Source: Muribaculaceae bacterium (GTDB lineage Bacteria; Bacteroidota; Bacteroidia; Bacteroidales; Muribaculaceae). From it: a DNA stretch of 64,000 bases. The notes below the pieces were generated by a model. That model made no database searches and was not told where the DNA came from. It worked only from the letters and a program-made list of their open reading frames with translations. Made by a program: the position numbers and the translations under genes. This document shows positions 26,364 through 35,338 of the stretch, piece after piece. Each line of letters starts with the position of its first letter. Position 1 is the first letter of the stretch. The DNA lies in assembly GCA_022509185.1 (NCBI GenBank), contig JAFLTS010000008.1, positions 1 through 64,000 on the forward strand, given 5' to 3'.

Positions 26364-27762
26364 ACTACTGGCATATTTGTTAGTAAGCGGCTTGATTATG
26401 TTTGCCATGTATCTTATCTACAAGCTTTTTTTAGCAATAGATAATCATCATGGATTTAATCGTTGCATTCTATTAATAATTTATTTAGTTTCTTTTAGTT
26501 CTTATCCTCTTTATAATTTCTTTTATACCCATGCTATAAAGACTCCAATAGAAAATCCATATTTTAATACCGGTAATATAAACCTACCATTAGAGCCTAT
26601 CGATCAACCTTTATGGGGAACAATTCTTATTTGGATATTTCTTATTGGAGCCTTCACGGTGACCTTAAAAACTATAATTACGTGGATAAGAATAATCCGA
26701 GTAGTGCTTTCAGGAGAAAAGTTAAAAAGGGACAATTTTACCTTAGTCGTTATAGATAGCGATAAAATAGCCCCCTTTAGTTGGCTACACTTTATTGTAA
26801 TTAATCGAAATGATTTCAACAATAGTGCTATTATTACCCACGAACTTAAACATGTAAGAGCATTACATTGGATCGATTTATTATTTGCTCAAATTGTATG
26901 TATATTAAATTGGTTTAATCCGGGTGCATGGCTAATGCGTGATGAACTTATGCTGGTCCATGAATATCAGGCAGATATGGCGGTAATCGAAAATGGACAT
27001 GACCCGCAAGAATATCAGATATTGTTAGTAAAAAAAGCTGTTGGCTCCAGATTCCCGTCCTTAGCCAACAGCATAAATCATAGTAAACTTAAAAAACGTG
27101 TCACCATGATGTACAAATCAAAAAGTAGGTCAAGGAGTAAGTTAAAAGCCCTTGCACTTATGCCGATGGTAGTATTGGCATTAGAATTGGTCTCTATTCC
27201 TGCAGTCAAGGCTGCGGTTTTAACCGTCAGCGACAGTGAAGTTTCACTTGACAAAAGTAGTGAAAAATCTCCAGTAACTGGAAAATTTAGGATTACCTCT
27301 TTGAATAATAGTGGTATGGAGACTACTGTTGTATTAACGGGGGAAGATTTGGGAAACAATTTGTCAGTCTCCGGAGGTACCTTAACCAATAATGGACAGA
27401 ATTATTCCGCAAAATCGTTAAATACTAATATGACAAACGGAAGGGCTGTAATAACTTCTGTTTTCCCATTCTCCGGTAATTACGAGAATGCATCTGTTGT
27501 TTTTAATATCAATGGCCAGGAAGTAAAACTAAACTTAGATGATTTTCGCAGAAATTCACAGACCAGTTCCATCTCTATATCACCTTCCAATGGAATAGAG
27601 ATTTCTAATGGGAATACAACCCTATCTACTGTAGGGGAAATGGAAATTTATCTTGATGGGGAAAAAATAAGTGAAAAAGAAATGAAAGAATTGAATCCGG
27701 AAACCATTGCTTCGATGTCCATTGATAAACAAAAGAATACAATTTACATAACAAGTAAATAA
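26356..27762 (+). CDS. M56 family (BlaR1-like) membrane metallopeptidase
   Basis: 468 aa from ATG 26356, chosen because an earlier in-frame ATG at 26326 lies well inside blaI. Membrane helices lie at about 4-26, 37-56 and 88-110. The zinc motif HELKH (162-166), with HEYQAD (Glu203) downstream, is the M56 signature. A further hydrophobic segment near 265-285 leads to a Ser/Thr/Asn-rich extracytoplasmic C-domain of about 180 aa that is not a penicillin-binding sensor domain. Together with BlaI it should form a signal-transduction pair; the signal is unknown. No beta-lactamase gene follows. Confidence 0.92.
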   Translation: MGKLLAYLLVSGLIMFAMYLIYKLFLAIDNHHGFNRCILLIIYLVSFSSYPLYNFFYTHAIKTPIENPYFNTGNINLPLEPIDQPLWGTILIWIFLIGAFTVTLKTIITWIRIIRVVLSGEKLKRDNFTLVVIDSDKIAPFSWLHFIVINRNDFNNSAIITHELKHVRALHWIDLLFAQIVCILNWFNPGAWLMRDELMLVHEYQADMAVIENGHDPQEYQILLVKKAVGSRFPSLANSINHSKLKKRVTMMYKSKSRSRSKLKALALMPMVVLALELVSIPAVKAAVLTVSDSEVSLDKSSEKSPVTGKFRITSLNNSGMETTVVLTGEDLGNNLSVSGGTLTNNGQNYSAKSLNTNMTNGRAVITSVFPFSGNYENASVVFNINGQEVKLNLDDFRRNSQTSSISISPSNGIEISNGNTTLSTVGEMEIYLDGEKISEKEMKELNPETIASMSIDKQKNTIYITSK

Positions 27763-27786
27763 TAGTTTCTCTAATATAATATCTAA

Positions 27787-27818
27787 TAGGGATGGGAAGG
27801 AGACAACCCCATCCCTAT
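27787..27818 (+). terminator. Hairpin after the M56 peptidase gene
   Basis: TAGGGATGGG (27787-27796) pairs with CCCATCCCTA (27808-27817), with one extra A-T pair outside. The following sequence is TATTATTATA rather than a pure T run, so it is a probable but not canonical terminator. Confidence 0.6.
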
Positions 27819-28127
27819 ATTATTATATAATCTGAAAAGTTGTTTTAAGATTATACAAAACCTATTCAATAAAATTAATTGATTATCCCTAAAATCAACC
27901 AAGGTAATTGAAAGTAGTTCCGTACGGCTCATAAGTCCTAATGAATGTGGAGTATTTTATTAATTATTTTCTGACTCTATATCGTGTGTCCCTATATTTG
28001 AACCGAATAATCACAATCTAAAAATCTTTGTACTAATGTGTATCTGATAGTCCTTTGTTATGGATTCCATTGATCAAAAATGTGATACGATGATCTATTT
28101 TTGGTACTTTTACAGAGATATAAATTA
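27819..28127. other. Intergenic stretch without recognised feature
   Basis: About 310 bp, A+T-rich, with no credible ORF, tRNA, repeat or strong hairpin on either strand. It precedes the proC promoter. Confidence 0.6.
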
Positions 28128-28135
28128 TAATTTTG
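28128..28135 (+). promoter_or_regulatory. -7 box of proC
   Basis: TAATTTTG, 19 bp before the proC ATG. A TTTG occurs upstream but at a longer spacing (24 bp) than the consensus. Confidence 0.5.
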
Positions 28136-28154
28136 AAAATAAAGGCATTTACAT

Positions 28155-28934
28155 ATGAGAATAGCAATAATTGGAGGAGGATCCATGGGTGGCGCTTTGG
28201 TAGAAGGATTAATAAAAAAACAGGATTTTACCTACAAGTATGAAAATATCATTATTTCTAATCCTCATTTAGAGAAAATCAAAAGATTTGAAAAAGAAGG
28301 AGTTAAAATTACCATATCCAATAAAGATGCGGTGCAAAATGCTGATGTCATCATAGTTGCAGTGAAACCATGGAAAGTGAGGGAAGTAATTGAAGAAATA
28401 GAAACGGTTGCCACAGCCTCTAACGCAGAATGGTGTTTCATTGAGGCGGGAATAACTTCTACTGAGTTATCAGAGATGTTCAGAAATTCTGTTCCTGAAA
28501 ACTTTTCTATTGTCATGCCAAACACTGCTATGTCTCAATGCAAGTCTATGACTTTTATAGTACCTGCAAAAGGAAAGTTCACTAAAACAGAATCAATCTT
28601 TACTCAGGTTGGAAGAGTACAAATAATTGAAGAAAAACAGTTACCGGCCGCTATGGCCTTGGCATCCTGTGGAATAGCTTTCGCATTGAAATACATAAGG
28701 GCTTCATGCCTGGGAGGAATCACTTTAGGATTTAAACCATCTGAAGCTCAATCCATAGTTTGTGCTACTATAGATGGAGCAATATCGTTACTGAATCATC
28801 CGGATGCACATGCCGAAGTAGAGATTGATAAGGTTACTACTCCCGGTGGCATCACAATCAAAGGTTTGAATGAAATGGAAAAATACGGCTTCTCAACTGC
28901 AGTGATTGAAGCCCTCAAAGTCACTGGTCGGTAA
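28155..28934 (+). CDS. proC: pyrroline-5-carboxylate reductase
   Basis: 259 aa. The Rossmann motif GGGSMGGALVEGL starts near residue 7. VVAVKPWKVREV and the C-terminal signature near VTTPGGITIKGLNEME (DxVTSPGGTT type) identify ProC. It reduces pyrroline-5-carboxylate to proline with NAD(P)H. It is flanked by unrelated genes and has its own promoter, so it is probably monocistronic. Confidence 0.94.
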   Translation: MRIAIIGGGSMGGALVEGLIKKQDFTYKYENIIISNPHLEKIKRFEKEGVKITISNKDAVQNADVIIVAVKPWKVREVIEEIETVATASNAEWCFIEAGITSTELSEMFRNSVPENFSIVMPNTAMSQCKSMTFIVPAKGKFTKTESIFTQVGRVQIIEEKQLPAAMALASCGIAFALKYIRASCLGGITLGFKPSEAQSIVCATIDGAISLLNHPDAHAEVEIDKVTTPGGITIKGLNEMEKYGFSTAVIEALKVTGR

Positions 28935-29061
28935 CATCCTCTTTATTCCGAAATATATAGTACAGGGGGTGATGTCACCTCCTTAATTTTTATAAAAACT
29001 AATTTGATGTCACGTTTTGAACAGTTAAAGGGTTTTATAATAAAACATTAATTTCAACATC

Positions 29062-29472
29062 ATGGAAACAGCAGTAGATATAGTAGTTCCCGTTTGTGTT
29101 TGTGTAATCTTACCCATTGCCATTGTGTGGATTGTGTTCAATTCTATAATCAACAGGACCAATAAGAAAACACTAATCATATTAGAAGCTATAAAAAACA
29201 ATCCGACAACAGACACAAAACATCTTTTGGAATCTTTCCGGAAAACCGACACTGATCCTTATATAAATTTAGCTCGAAAGTTATTAAGAGGAAGTATTTT
29301 TACTTTGTTAGGTATTGCTTTCGCATTCTTAGGAGCTTTTGGCGGTTCAGAAAAATTCGAGTTATTTAGCTGGGTGGCCTGTGGAGTGTTCGGAGCAGTG
29401 GGAATCGGTTTCCTGATTACCTATTGGTTCACTTTTAAAAATATCGACAAAATAAAAGCTGACAAGGATTGA
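29062..29472 (+). CDS. small membrane protein of the DUF6249 type
   Basis: 136 aa. One N-terminal helix (about 8-29) and two closely spaced C-terminal helices (about 76-95 and 102-123) flank a cytosolic segment with KKTLIILEAIKNNPTTD. It resembles the DUF6249 proteins that commonly accompany ECF sigma factors in Bacteroidales. The sigma factor gene follows after 13 bp, so the two are surely co-transcribed. A role in sensing or anti-sigma control is inferred from context only. Confidence 0.75.
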   Translation: METAVDIVVPVCVCVILPIAIVWIVFNSIINRTNKKTLIILEAIKNNPTTDTKHLLESFRKTDTDPYINLARKLLRGSIFTLLGIAFAFLGAFGGSEKFELFSWVACGVFGAVGIGFLITYWFTFKNIDKIKADKD

Positions 29473-29485
29473 TCGGGAAATACCA

Positions 29486-29959
29486 ATGACTCGGGAGGAT
29501 TTTATTCAAAGTGTTAATAATTCGCATGAAAGTTTAAGAAAATTTCTTGTAACACTTTGTGCCGGGGATTGTGATTTAGCGGATGATATAGCCCAGGAAA
29601 CTTATATGAAAGCCTATATCTCGAGCAAAGATTTCTCCAACAAAGAAAAATTCAAACCCTGGATCATAAAAATTGCCTATAATACCTTCCTAAATTATTT
29701 AAGATCTCAGAAACTTAATGTGGACGTTACTGAAATAAGAAATTATGAAACTAAGGACTCACCCGAGGATGTATTTAGATATGAAAATCTCTATCAAGCT
29801 TTAGACAGTCTAAATCCTCGTGACCGATCAATGGTGGTTCTATATTACATGGAAGGATATACAATGAAAGAAATAGCTGATATGCTGGAGATAAGAGAAG
29901 ACTTAGTAAGAAAGATTATTTCGCGGGCAAGGCAAAAATTAAAGTTTTTGTTAGATTAA
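29486..29959 (+). CDS. ECF RNA polymerase sigma factor (sigma-70 family)
   Basis: 157 aa. Region 2 (about 10-75) has DDIAQETYMKAYISSKDF then FKPWIIKIAYNTFLNYLRS. Region 4 (about 105-155) has LNPRDRSMVVLYYMEGYTMK, an HTH and VRKIISRARQKLK. It lacks regions 1 and 3, as ECF factors do. The next gene, 12 bp on, encodes a probable membrane anti-sigma partner. Regulon unknown. Confidence 0.93.
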   Translation: MTREDFIQSVNNSHESLRKFLVTLCAGDCDLADDIAQETYMKAYISSKDFSNKEKFKPWIIKIAYNTFLNYLRSQKLNVDVTEIRNYETKDSPEDVFRYENLYQALDSLNPRDRSMVVLYYMEGYTMKEIADMLEIREDLVRKIISRARQKLKFLLD

Positions 29960-29971
29960 TCCAATCAAAAA

Positions 29972-30379
29972 ATGACAGAGAAAGAAGAAGACTATAAGCT
30001 TCAGATGATATTCCGGGAATCTTCAGACAAAATTATACTGGATAAAGGTTTTATTTCCCGTCTGGAAGGTGGAATAAGAGCCATTGATCTTGTAATGGAA
30101 CAGAAAAAGAGAATTCAAAACAAAATTCGCATTACTGCATTAGTGTCTGTTTTAATAGGTTTTGCCAGCGGTGTTTTGATGTCTTTATTATATCCTTATA
30201 TTTATATTTTTACGGAAACCTCCCTAATGAAATTAATGAAACCTGAAAACAATTTATTAGTTGGAGTTGATGTAACTACCTATTGTTTGATAAGTTGTGT
30301 TTGCATTTTAGTTTCTATATTCAGTTATATAGGATTGTTGAATATGCAGAATATTAAGACCGGATTTATGGAAAGTTAG
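29972..30379 (+). CDS. small two-helix membrane protein, possible anti-sigma factor
   Basis: 135 aa. A cytosolic N-terminal region of about 50 residues (TEKEEDYKLQMIFRESSDKI) precedes helices at about 50-72 and 95-120. Its position directly after the ECF sigma gene and its topology fit an anti-sigma factor, but no zinc-binding or FecR motif is visible, so the assignment is contextual. Confidence 0.7.
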   Translation: MTEKEEDYKLQMIFRESSDKIILDKGFISRLEGGIRAIDLVMEQKKRIQNKIRITALVSVLIGFASGVLMSLLYPYIYIFTETSLMKLMKPENNLLVGVDVTTYCLISCVCILVSIFSYIGLLNMQNIKTGFMES

Positions 30380-30393
30380 GAGGTAAATATATA

Positions 30394-30428
30394 AAAGCGA
30401 GGATAAATGTGAATTTTATCCTCGCTTT
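30394..30428. terminator. Bidirectional terminator between convergent genes
   Basis: A perfect 14-bp stem, AAAGCGAGGATAAA (30394-30407) and TTTATCCTCGCTTT (30415-30428), with a 7-nt loop. It ends the sigma-factor operon on the plus strand and the lipoprotein gene on the minus strand. Confidence 0.8.
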
Positions 30429-30450
30429 CTTATTATTGTTTGTAAATTTT

Positions 30451-30849
30451 TTATTTTTCCATTGAAGGTTGGGTCGGTCCAGCCGTTAATATCTCTTTAG
30501 TTAGTTCACTTATTTTATTTCTTTCGTCGCTGGTCATATTATTCTCAAGTTCACGATATTGATCAATAAGTTTCCCCCATTGATACATATCTACCTGTGC
30601 TTCAAAATTAGCTGAATATAATCCTGTGTATGTGATATAACCTATGCACGCACCTAATTTTGCAGCCTCATCAGAAGTTAGGGTTGAACATTTGATATCT
30701 CCATTGCAAAGAGTGGTTGCCACTTTTTCTGCCGGAGCTGTTTTTAAAGCCTCCTCATAAGCTTTGTTGATAGCTGCAGCACCTTGGCTACATGAATAAG
30801 CCATAATGGCTATCATACATAATCCCAAGAGTTGAAATATTTTCTTCAT
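30451..30849 (-). CDS. hypothetical lipoprotein
   Basis: 132 aa. The signal peptide MKKIFQLLGLCMIAIMAYSC has an AYSC lipobox with Cys20. The mature part is mostly alpha-helical, with three further Cys residues (around 48, 54 and 68) and no recognised domain. It has its own TAnnTTTG promoter. Function unknown. Confidence 0.85.
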   Translation of the reverse strand: MKKIFQLLGLCMIAIMAYSCSQGAAAINKAYEEALKTAPAEKVATTLCNGDIKCSTLTSDEAAKLGACIGYITYTGLYSANFEAQVDMYQWGKLIDQYRELENNMTSDERNKISELTKEILTAGPTQPSMEK

Positions 30850-30881
30850 ACGAAATTTGTTTATGATTTTTTATATATCGA

Positions 30882-30889
30882 CAAAATTA
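30882..30889 (-). promoter_or_regulatory. -7 box of the 30451-30849 lipoprotein gene
   Basis: TAATTTTG on the minus strand, 33 bp upstream of the start codon. Confidence 0.5.
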
Positions 30890-30937
30890 GAAGAATTTGG
30901 GTAATTTTACAAACCAAATTCAAATGAAAAAAGCTTT

Positions 30938-31723
30938 ATGGGAAAGGATCAAAGAGTTCTTTTCAGTTCCACGATATTCGGTCCGATTCATAGTCGCCGT
31001 CTTGGTGTTTCATTAGGAATTAACCTAAGTCCTAATGATGGGAAAGTATGTTCTTTCGATTGTGTATACTGCGAGGCCGGATATAATTCTCAAGGAAAGG
31101 GTACAACAGGATTTCCTGCGAGAGAGAAAGTGAAATATTTATTGGAAGAGAAACTGGGAAAAATGAAGGATGCCGGAGAAAATCTTGATGTTATCACCTT
31201 TTCCGGCAATGGAGAACCAACGCTTCATCCTGAATTTCCGGGAATAGTGGATGATGTCATTGAATTAAGAAACCAATTTTTTCCGGATGCCAAAGTTTCC
31301 GTGCTGACAAATTCCACAAAAATATTCACACCGGAAGTGGCTGAGGCCCTTAAGAAAGTGGATAATAATATTCTTAAACTGGATTCCGGAGTTGATGAAA
31401 CCATGCGTTTAATCGATTGTCCTTCCTCTCCATCTTTCACTGTGAAAAAAGTTGTGGATTCCCTGAAACAATTTGAAGGGACCGGTATTATCCAGACCAT
31501 GATTTTAAGGGGAGAACATGAAGGAAAAAAGATCGATAATACAACTGAGGATGAAATATCAGCTTTAATTAAGGCCTATAAAGAAATTCGTCCTCGAGAA
31601 ATTATGATTTATAGTCTTGATAGAACTACACCTGAAGAAAAGTTGATCAAGGTAGACAAAGAGGAGCTTGCTGACATAGCTGCCAGAATTGAAAATGAAA
31701 CCGGAATTCCGGTAAAATTTTAA
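30938..31723 (+). CDS. radical SAM protein (COG0731-like)
   Basis: 261 aa. The iron-sulfur motif CSFDCVYC (Cys38, Cys42, Cys45) is the radical SAM CxxxCxxC, preceded by GPIHSRRLGVSLGINL. TFSGNGEPTLHPEF is the GGE-like SAM-binding motif. There is no extra cluster domain. The family includes TYW1-like and other uncharacterised enzymes; the substrate is unknown. The LD-carboxypeptidase gene starts 4 bp after its stop, so they form an operon. Confidence 0.88.
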   Translation: MGKDQRVLFSSTIFGPIHSRRLGVSLGINLSPNDGKVCSFDCVYCEAGYNSQGKGTTGFPAREKVKYLLEEKLGKMKDAGENLDVITFSGNGEPTLHPEFPGIVDDVIELRNQFFPDAKVSVLTNSTKIFTPEVAEALKKVDNNILKLDSGVDETMRLIDCPSSPSFTVKKVVDSLKQFEGTGIIQTMILRGEHEGKKIDNTTEDEISALIKAYKEIRPREIMIYSLDRTTPEEKLIKVDKEELADIAARIENETGIPVKF

Positions 31724-31727
31724 AAGA

Positions 31728-32798
31728 ATGGATTTAGAAAACAATGATAAATCAGATCCTGATGATTTTAATCCGGAGGAATTTGATTCAGGTAATTTTG
31801 ATAATCTTAAAATTCCCGATAAAAGCGAGGATATTGTGGGTGGTATAGATTATTTTATAAGACATAAAACATTGTTCTATCCCCAACCTCTAAAAAAAGG
31901 TGATAAAATTGCTCTGATTTCCCCCGCATCCGAAGTTAAAGAGGAATATGTGTTTGGTGCGATGAGCAAAATAATGCAACGAGGATACCAACCAGTATTA
32001 ATGGAATATGCATTAGGACCTAGCGACGGGAGTTTTGCCTCTTCTAAAATAAATCGTTTGACAGATCTTTTCAATGCTTTAAAAGATGAAGAAATAAAAG
32101 CAATTATGTGTACCCGTGGAGGCTACGGCTGTGCCCAGTTGCTGGCTAATTTTTCCTATGGAATGGTAGCGTCCAATCCAAAATGGATTATAGGTTTTTC
32201 GGATGTATCTGCATTATTAGCTCTGTGGTACAGTTGTGATGTGGCTTCTATCCATGGACCTATGGCAAAACATCTTGCCAATATGCCCGATAATGATCCA
32301 TGCTCGGAAGCTCTTTTCAAAATCTTAGAAAACGGAGGAAAATTTGATTATTCAGTAGGTCCGCATCCTTATAATATTCATGGGAAAACTTCCGGAATAC
32401 TTTTGGGAGGAAATTTAGCCGTCTTAAATGATCTGGCAGATACTACTTATGATTTATTAGCAAACGACAGACGGGAAAAAGATGTAATTCTTTTCTTGGA
32501 AGATATCAATGAGCCAATTTATAAAGTGAACAGAATACTTTGGAGACTTTTGCTTTCAGGAAGATTATTTAGTGTGAAAGGATTGATTTTCGGTCAGTTC
32601 ACGGATTATAAACCCGATAAAAATTTTACAACGATGGAAGACATGATAAATGAATTCCTAAACAGATACATCATGCCTGAAATACCGATTGTATTTAACT
32701 TTCCCACCGGCCACACCGATCTTAATTTTCCTTTAGTGGAAGGGGCGGAAATAGAGCTTGAAGTAAGGGAAGATTTCGTAAGATTGCATACAATTTAA
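31728..32798 (+). CDS. LD-carboxypeptidase (peptidase S66 family)
   Basis: 356 aa. The S66 fold motifs are ALISPAS (62-68), CTRGGYG (128-134), GFSDVSALL with the nucleophile Ser158, ILLGGNLAVL, Glu258 (FLEDINEP) and His329 (PTGHTDLNF). It likely removes the terminal D-Ala from tetrapeptides during murein recycling, or acts as an MccF-like amidase. An acidic tail of about 45 residues precedes the domain and is unusual. There is no signal peptide, so it is cytoplasmic. Confidence 0.92.
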   Translation: MDLENNDKSDPDDFNPEEFDSGNFDNLKIPDKSEDIVGGIDYFIRHKTLFYPQPLKKGDKIALISPASEVKEEYVFGAMSKIMQRGYQPVLMEYALGPSDGSFASSKINRLTDLFNALKDEEIKAIMCTRGGYGCAQLLANFSYGMVASNPKWIIGFSDVSALLALWYSCDVASIHGPMAKHLANMPDNDPCSEALFKILENGGKFDYSVGPHPYNIHGKTSGILLGGNLAVLNDLADTTYDLLANDRREKDVILFLEDINEPIYKVNRILWRLLLSGRLFSVKGLIFGQFTDYKPDKNFTTMEDMINEFLNRYIMPEIPIVFNFPTGHTDLNFPLVEGAEIELEVREDFVRLHTI

Positions 32799-32801
32799 AT
32801 T

Positions 32802-32836
32802 AAAAAACCTCATCTTTTGATAAGATGAGGTTTTTT
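32802..32836. terminator. Bidirectional terminator
   Basis: A perfect 15-bp stem, AAAAAACCTCATCTT (32802-32816) and AAGATGAGGTTTTTT (32822-32836), with loop TTGAT. It carries T runs on both strands and separates two convergent operons. Confidence 0.9.
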
Positions 32837-32853
32837 ATCATATGAGCCATTTA

Positions 32854-33396
32854 TTATTTAGGCAGCATTTCTCTCCCTTTTTCAATGGCCTGCTCATTTA
32901 AAGGAATGAGTTTATGATGCCTTTCAGGAAGAGATTTTTTAAGACCTTTCACTACATTCTCCATCGGAAGCTTATAAGGCATAGCCTCAAGCAAAGCACC
33001 CATCACTACCATATTGTAAGCTTTGGGATTGCCTAATTCCATTGTTGCTTCCATTGCATTCACAGGGTAGATCTTGATATCATCTCTTTGTGGTACTTTA
33101 TGAATACCATTGGTATCATAGATAAGTATTCCGCCCGGCTTTACTTTTGGCGCAAATTTATCAAGACTTTGCTGGTTAAGGGCAATTACTATATCATATG
33201 CATCCAAAACTGGAGAAGATATCTTTTCATCAGAAAGTATTACAGTGACGTTGGCAGTGCCTCCACGCTGTTCGGGTCCATAAGAAGGGAACCAGGTCAC
33301 CTCTTTATCATCCATCAGTCCTGAATATGCCAGAATCTTTCCCATTGAAAGCACTCCCTGGCCTCCGAATCCTGCTATTATTATTTCTTCTTTCAT
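32854..33396 (-). CDS. 2-oxoacid:ferredoxin oxidoreductase, gamma subunit
   Basis: 180 aa. It begins EEIIIAGFGGQGVLSMGKIL, the signature of gamma subunits, and has SYGPEQRGGTANV near residue 38. It is the last gene of a delta-alpha-beta-gamma operon and contributes the CoA-binding domain. Whether the complex oxidises 2-oxoglutarate (Kor) or branched-chain 2-oxoacids (Vor) cannot be decided from the sequence. Confidence 0.93.
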   Translation of the reverse strand: MKEEIIIAGFGGQGVLSMGKILAYSGLMDDKEVTWFPSYGPEQRGGTANVTVILSDEKISSPVLDAYDIVIALNQQSLDKFAPKVKPGGILIYDTNGIHKVPQRDDIKIYPVNAMEATMELGNPKAYNMVVMGALLEAMPYKLPMENVVKGLKKSLPERHHKLIPLNEQAIEKGREMLPK

Positions 33397-33427
33397 TTCT
33401 TTAAGATTTAAATATTGAGGTTGGCCA

Positions 33428-34189
33428 TTAAATGTCTTTCAAATCACCCAAAGGATATTTCGGGAACATATTTTCCACCATCCATTCATTGGCTTTCTCA
33501 GGGCTAAGCTTCCATCCTGAATTACAAGTAGAAACTACTTCCACTACGGAAGTACCCTTTTTATCAAGTGAATTCTGGAAAGCTTTCTTAAGAGCTGCTT
33601 TTGTTTTACGCACAGCCGCCGGAGTATGAACTGATTGACGAGTTACATAACAGGTGCCATCCAGCATTTTCATTAATTCAGTGATTTCCAACGGATGCCC
33701 ATTCAAATCTACCCTACGCCCATAAGGTGTGGTGGCTGTTTTTTGTCCTAATAGAGTGGTGGGTGCCATCTGGCCGCCGGTCATTCCGTATATAGCGTTG
33801 TTTACAAATATCATCACTATATTTTCACCACGATTGGCCGCATGGATACTTTCAGCGGTACCGATTGCCGCCATATCTCCATCACCTTGATATGTGAATA
33901 CAGTATTTTGCGGCCAGAGTCGTTTTATGGCTGTAGCCACGGCCGGTGCACGACCATGAGCGGCTTCTACCCAGTCTACATCTATATAATTATAGGCAAA
34001 CACTGCGCAACCTACCGGTGAAACACCTACCGTAGTTTCTGTGAGCCCCATTTCATGAATCACTTCCGACACCAGTTTATGCACAACTCCATGGCTGCAG
34101 CCCGGACAATAATGCATATCCACCTCATCGAGCAATTGCGGTGCAGAATACACCTTATTTTCTTCTCTGATTATATCTGTGATTTCCAT
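33428..34189 (-). CDS. 2-oxoacid:ferredoxin oxidoreductase, beta (TPP) subunit
   Basis: 253 aa. YCPGCSHGVVHKL (near 27) supplies a cluster cysteine pair, VSPVGCAVFAYNYI follows, and the TPP motif is GDGDMAAIGTAESIHAANRG, followed by NNAIYGMTGGQ. It binds thiamine diphosphate and the 4Fe-4S cluster. It lies 7 bp after the alpha subunit gene and 31 bp before gamma. In Bacteroidales this subunit is usually annotated as 2-oxoglutarate oxidoreductase. Confidence 0.93.
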   Translation of the reverse strand: MEITDIIREENKVYSAPQLLDEVDMHYCPGCSHGVVHKLVSEVIHEMGLTETTVGVSPVGCAVFAYNYIDVDWVEAAHGRAPAVATAIKRLWPQNTVFTYQGDGDMAAIGTAESIHAANRGENIVMIFVNNAIYGMTGGQMAPTTLLGQKTATTPYGRRVDLNGHPLEITELMKMLDGTCYVTRQSVHTPAAVRKTKAALKKAFQNSLDKKGTSVVEVVSTCNSGWKLSPEKANEWMVENMFPKYPLGDLKDI

Positions 34190-34196
34190 GGCTACA

Positions 34197-35288
34197 TCAT
34201 TTTTTAGGATTGACTAACTTTTCTTCCAAAGCATCTACAATCTCATTAGGACTTGGGATAATGCCTCCGAGGCGACCGAAATGTTCCACAGGAAGATTAT
34301 CGTGCACTGCAAGTCTTACGTCTTCAATCATCTGGCCGGCATTGAGTTCCACCACTAAGATGCCTTTTTTGCCTTGAGCTGCTTTATTAATAGCCTCTGT
34401 CGGGAAAGGCCATAATGTTATAGGCCTTACTATTCCCACCTTGAGACCTTTTTCAGCTGCCAGTTCTCTTGCCTTATCGCATATACGTGCCACAGAACCA
34501 AAGGCTATCATCAGATAGTCGGCTCCCTCCACATCTATTTCTTCCCAACGGGTTTCATTTTTTTCAATTTCACGATATGTGGCCTGCAAACGATGGTTGT
34601 TCACCTCCATCTTGGCGCTTTCTAACTCAAGTGAGGTAACAACATTTCTTTTTCTAAGCCCTGTTCTTCCGTTGGCAGCCCAAGGACATTGTTTCTTCAC
34701 TTCTTCATCTGTGCGACGCGGACGTTGCTCAGGCAAAACCACCTTTTCCATCATCTGTCCTACAATACCGTCTGCCAGAATCATTGCAGGCGTAAGATAT
34801 TTAAAAGAGAGGTCAAAGCCGAGACCAACGAAATCCACCATTTCCTGCACCGAAGCCGGAGCCAACACAATGAGATGGTAATCTCCGTGCCCACCACCCT
34901 TGGTGGCCTGGAAATAGTCGGCTTGTGATGGCTGGATGGTACCCAAGCCGGGTCCTCCTCTCATCACATTTAGAATAAGAGCGGGCAAAGATGCAGCCGC
35001 AATATACGAGATGCCTTCTTGTTTAAGACTGATACCCGGAGATGAGGAAGAGGTCATCACTGCTTTACCGGTGGCAGCACCGCCATACACCATATTGATG
35101 GCAGCTACTTCAGATTCTGCCTGGAGCACTACCATACCGGTAGTTTCCCAAGGCATAAGAGCCTCAAGAGTCTCCAGGACTTCACTTTGAGGGGTGATAG
35201 GATATCCGAAATATCCGTCACAGCCATACCTGATAGCAGCATGGGCCACCGCCTCATTTCCCTTCATTAAGGTTACTTCTCCTTTCAT
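34197..35288 (-). CDS. vorB: 2-oxoacid:ferredoxin oxidoreductase, alpha subunit (VorB/KorA-like)
   Basis: 363 aa. It starts MKGEVTLMKGNEAVAHAAIR and has the alpha-subunit motif GYPITPQSEVLETLE (about 29-43) and the TSSSSPGISLKQEGISY segment. The C-terminal half holds the transketolase-like domain (VGIVRPITLWPFPTEAI). With beta, gamma and delta it forms a CoA-acylating, ferredoxin-reducing enzyme used for reductive TCA or branched-chain 2-oxoacid metabolism in anaerobes. Substrate uncertain. Confidence 0.92.
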   Translation of the reverse strand: MKGEVTLMKGNEAVAHAAIRYGCDGYFGYPITPQSEVLETLEALMPWETTGMVVLQAESEVAAINMVYGGAATGKAVMTSSSSPGISLKQEGISYIAAASLPALILNVMRGGPGLGTIQPSQADYFQATKGGGHGDYHLIVLAPASVQEMVDFVGLGFDLSFKYLTPAMILADGIVGQMMEKVVLPEQRPRRTDEEVKKQCPWAANGRTGLRKRNVVTSLELESAKMEVNNHRLQATYREIEKNETRWEEIDVEGADYLMIAFGSVARICDKARELAAEKGLKVGIVRPITLWPFPTEAINKAAQGKKGILVVELNAGQMIEDVRLAVHDNLPVEHFGRLGGIIPSPNEIVDALEEKLVNPKK

Positions 35289-35338
35289 GGAATGTGTAAA
35301 TTCAGAGTTGTTGGTATTGGATTTTAAATTCTCAGAGG

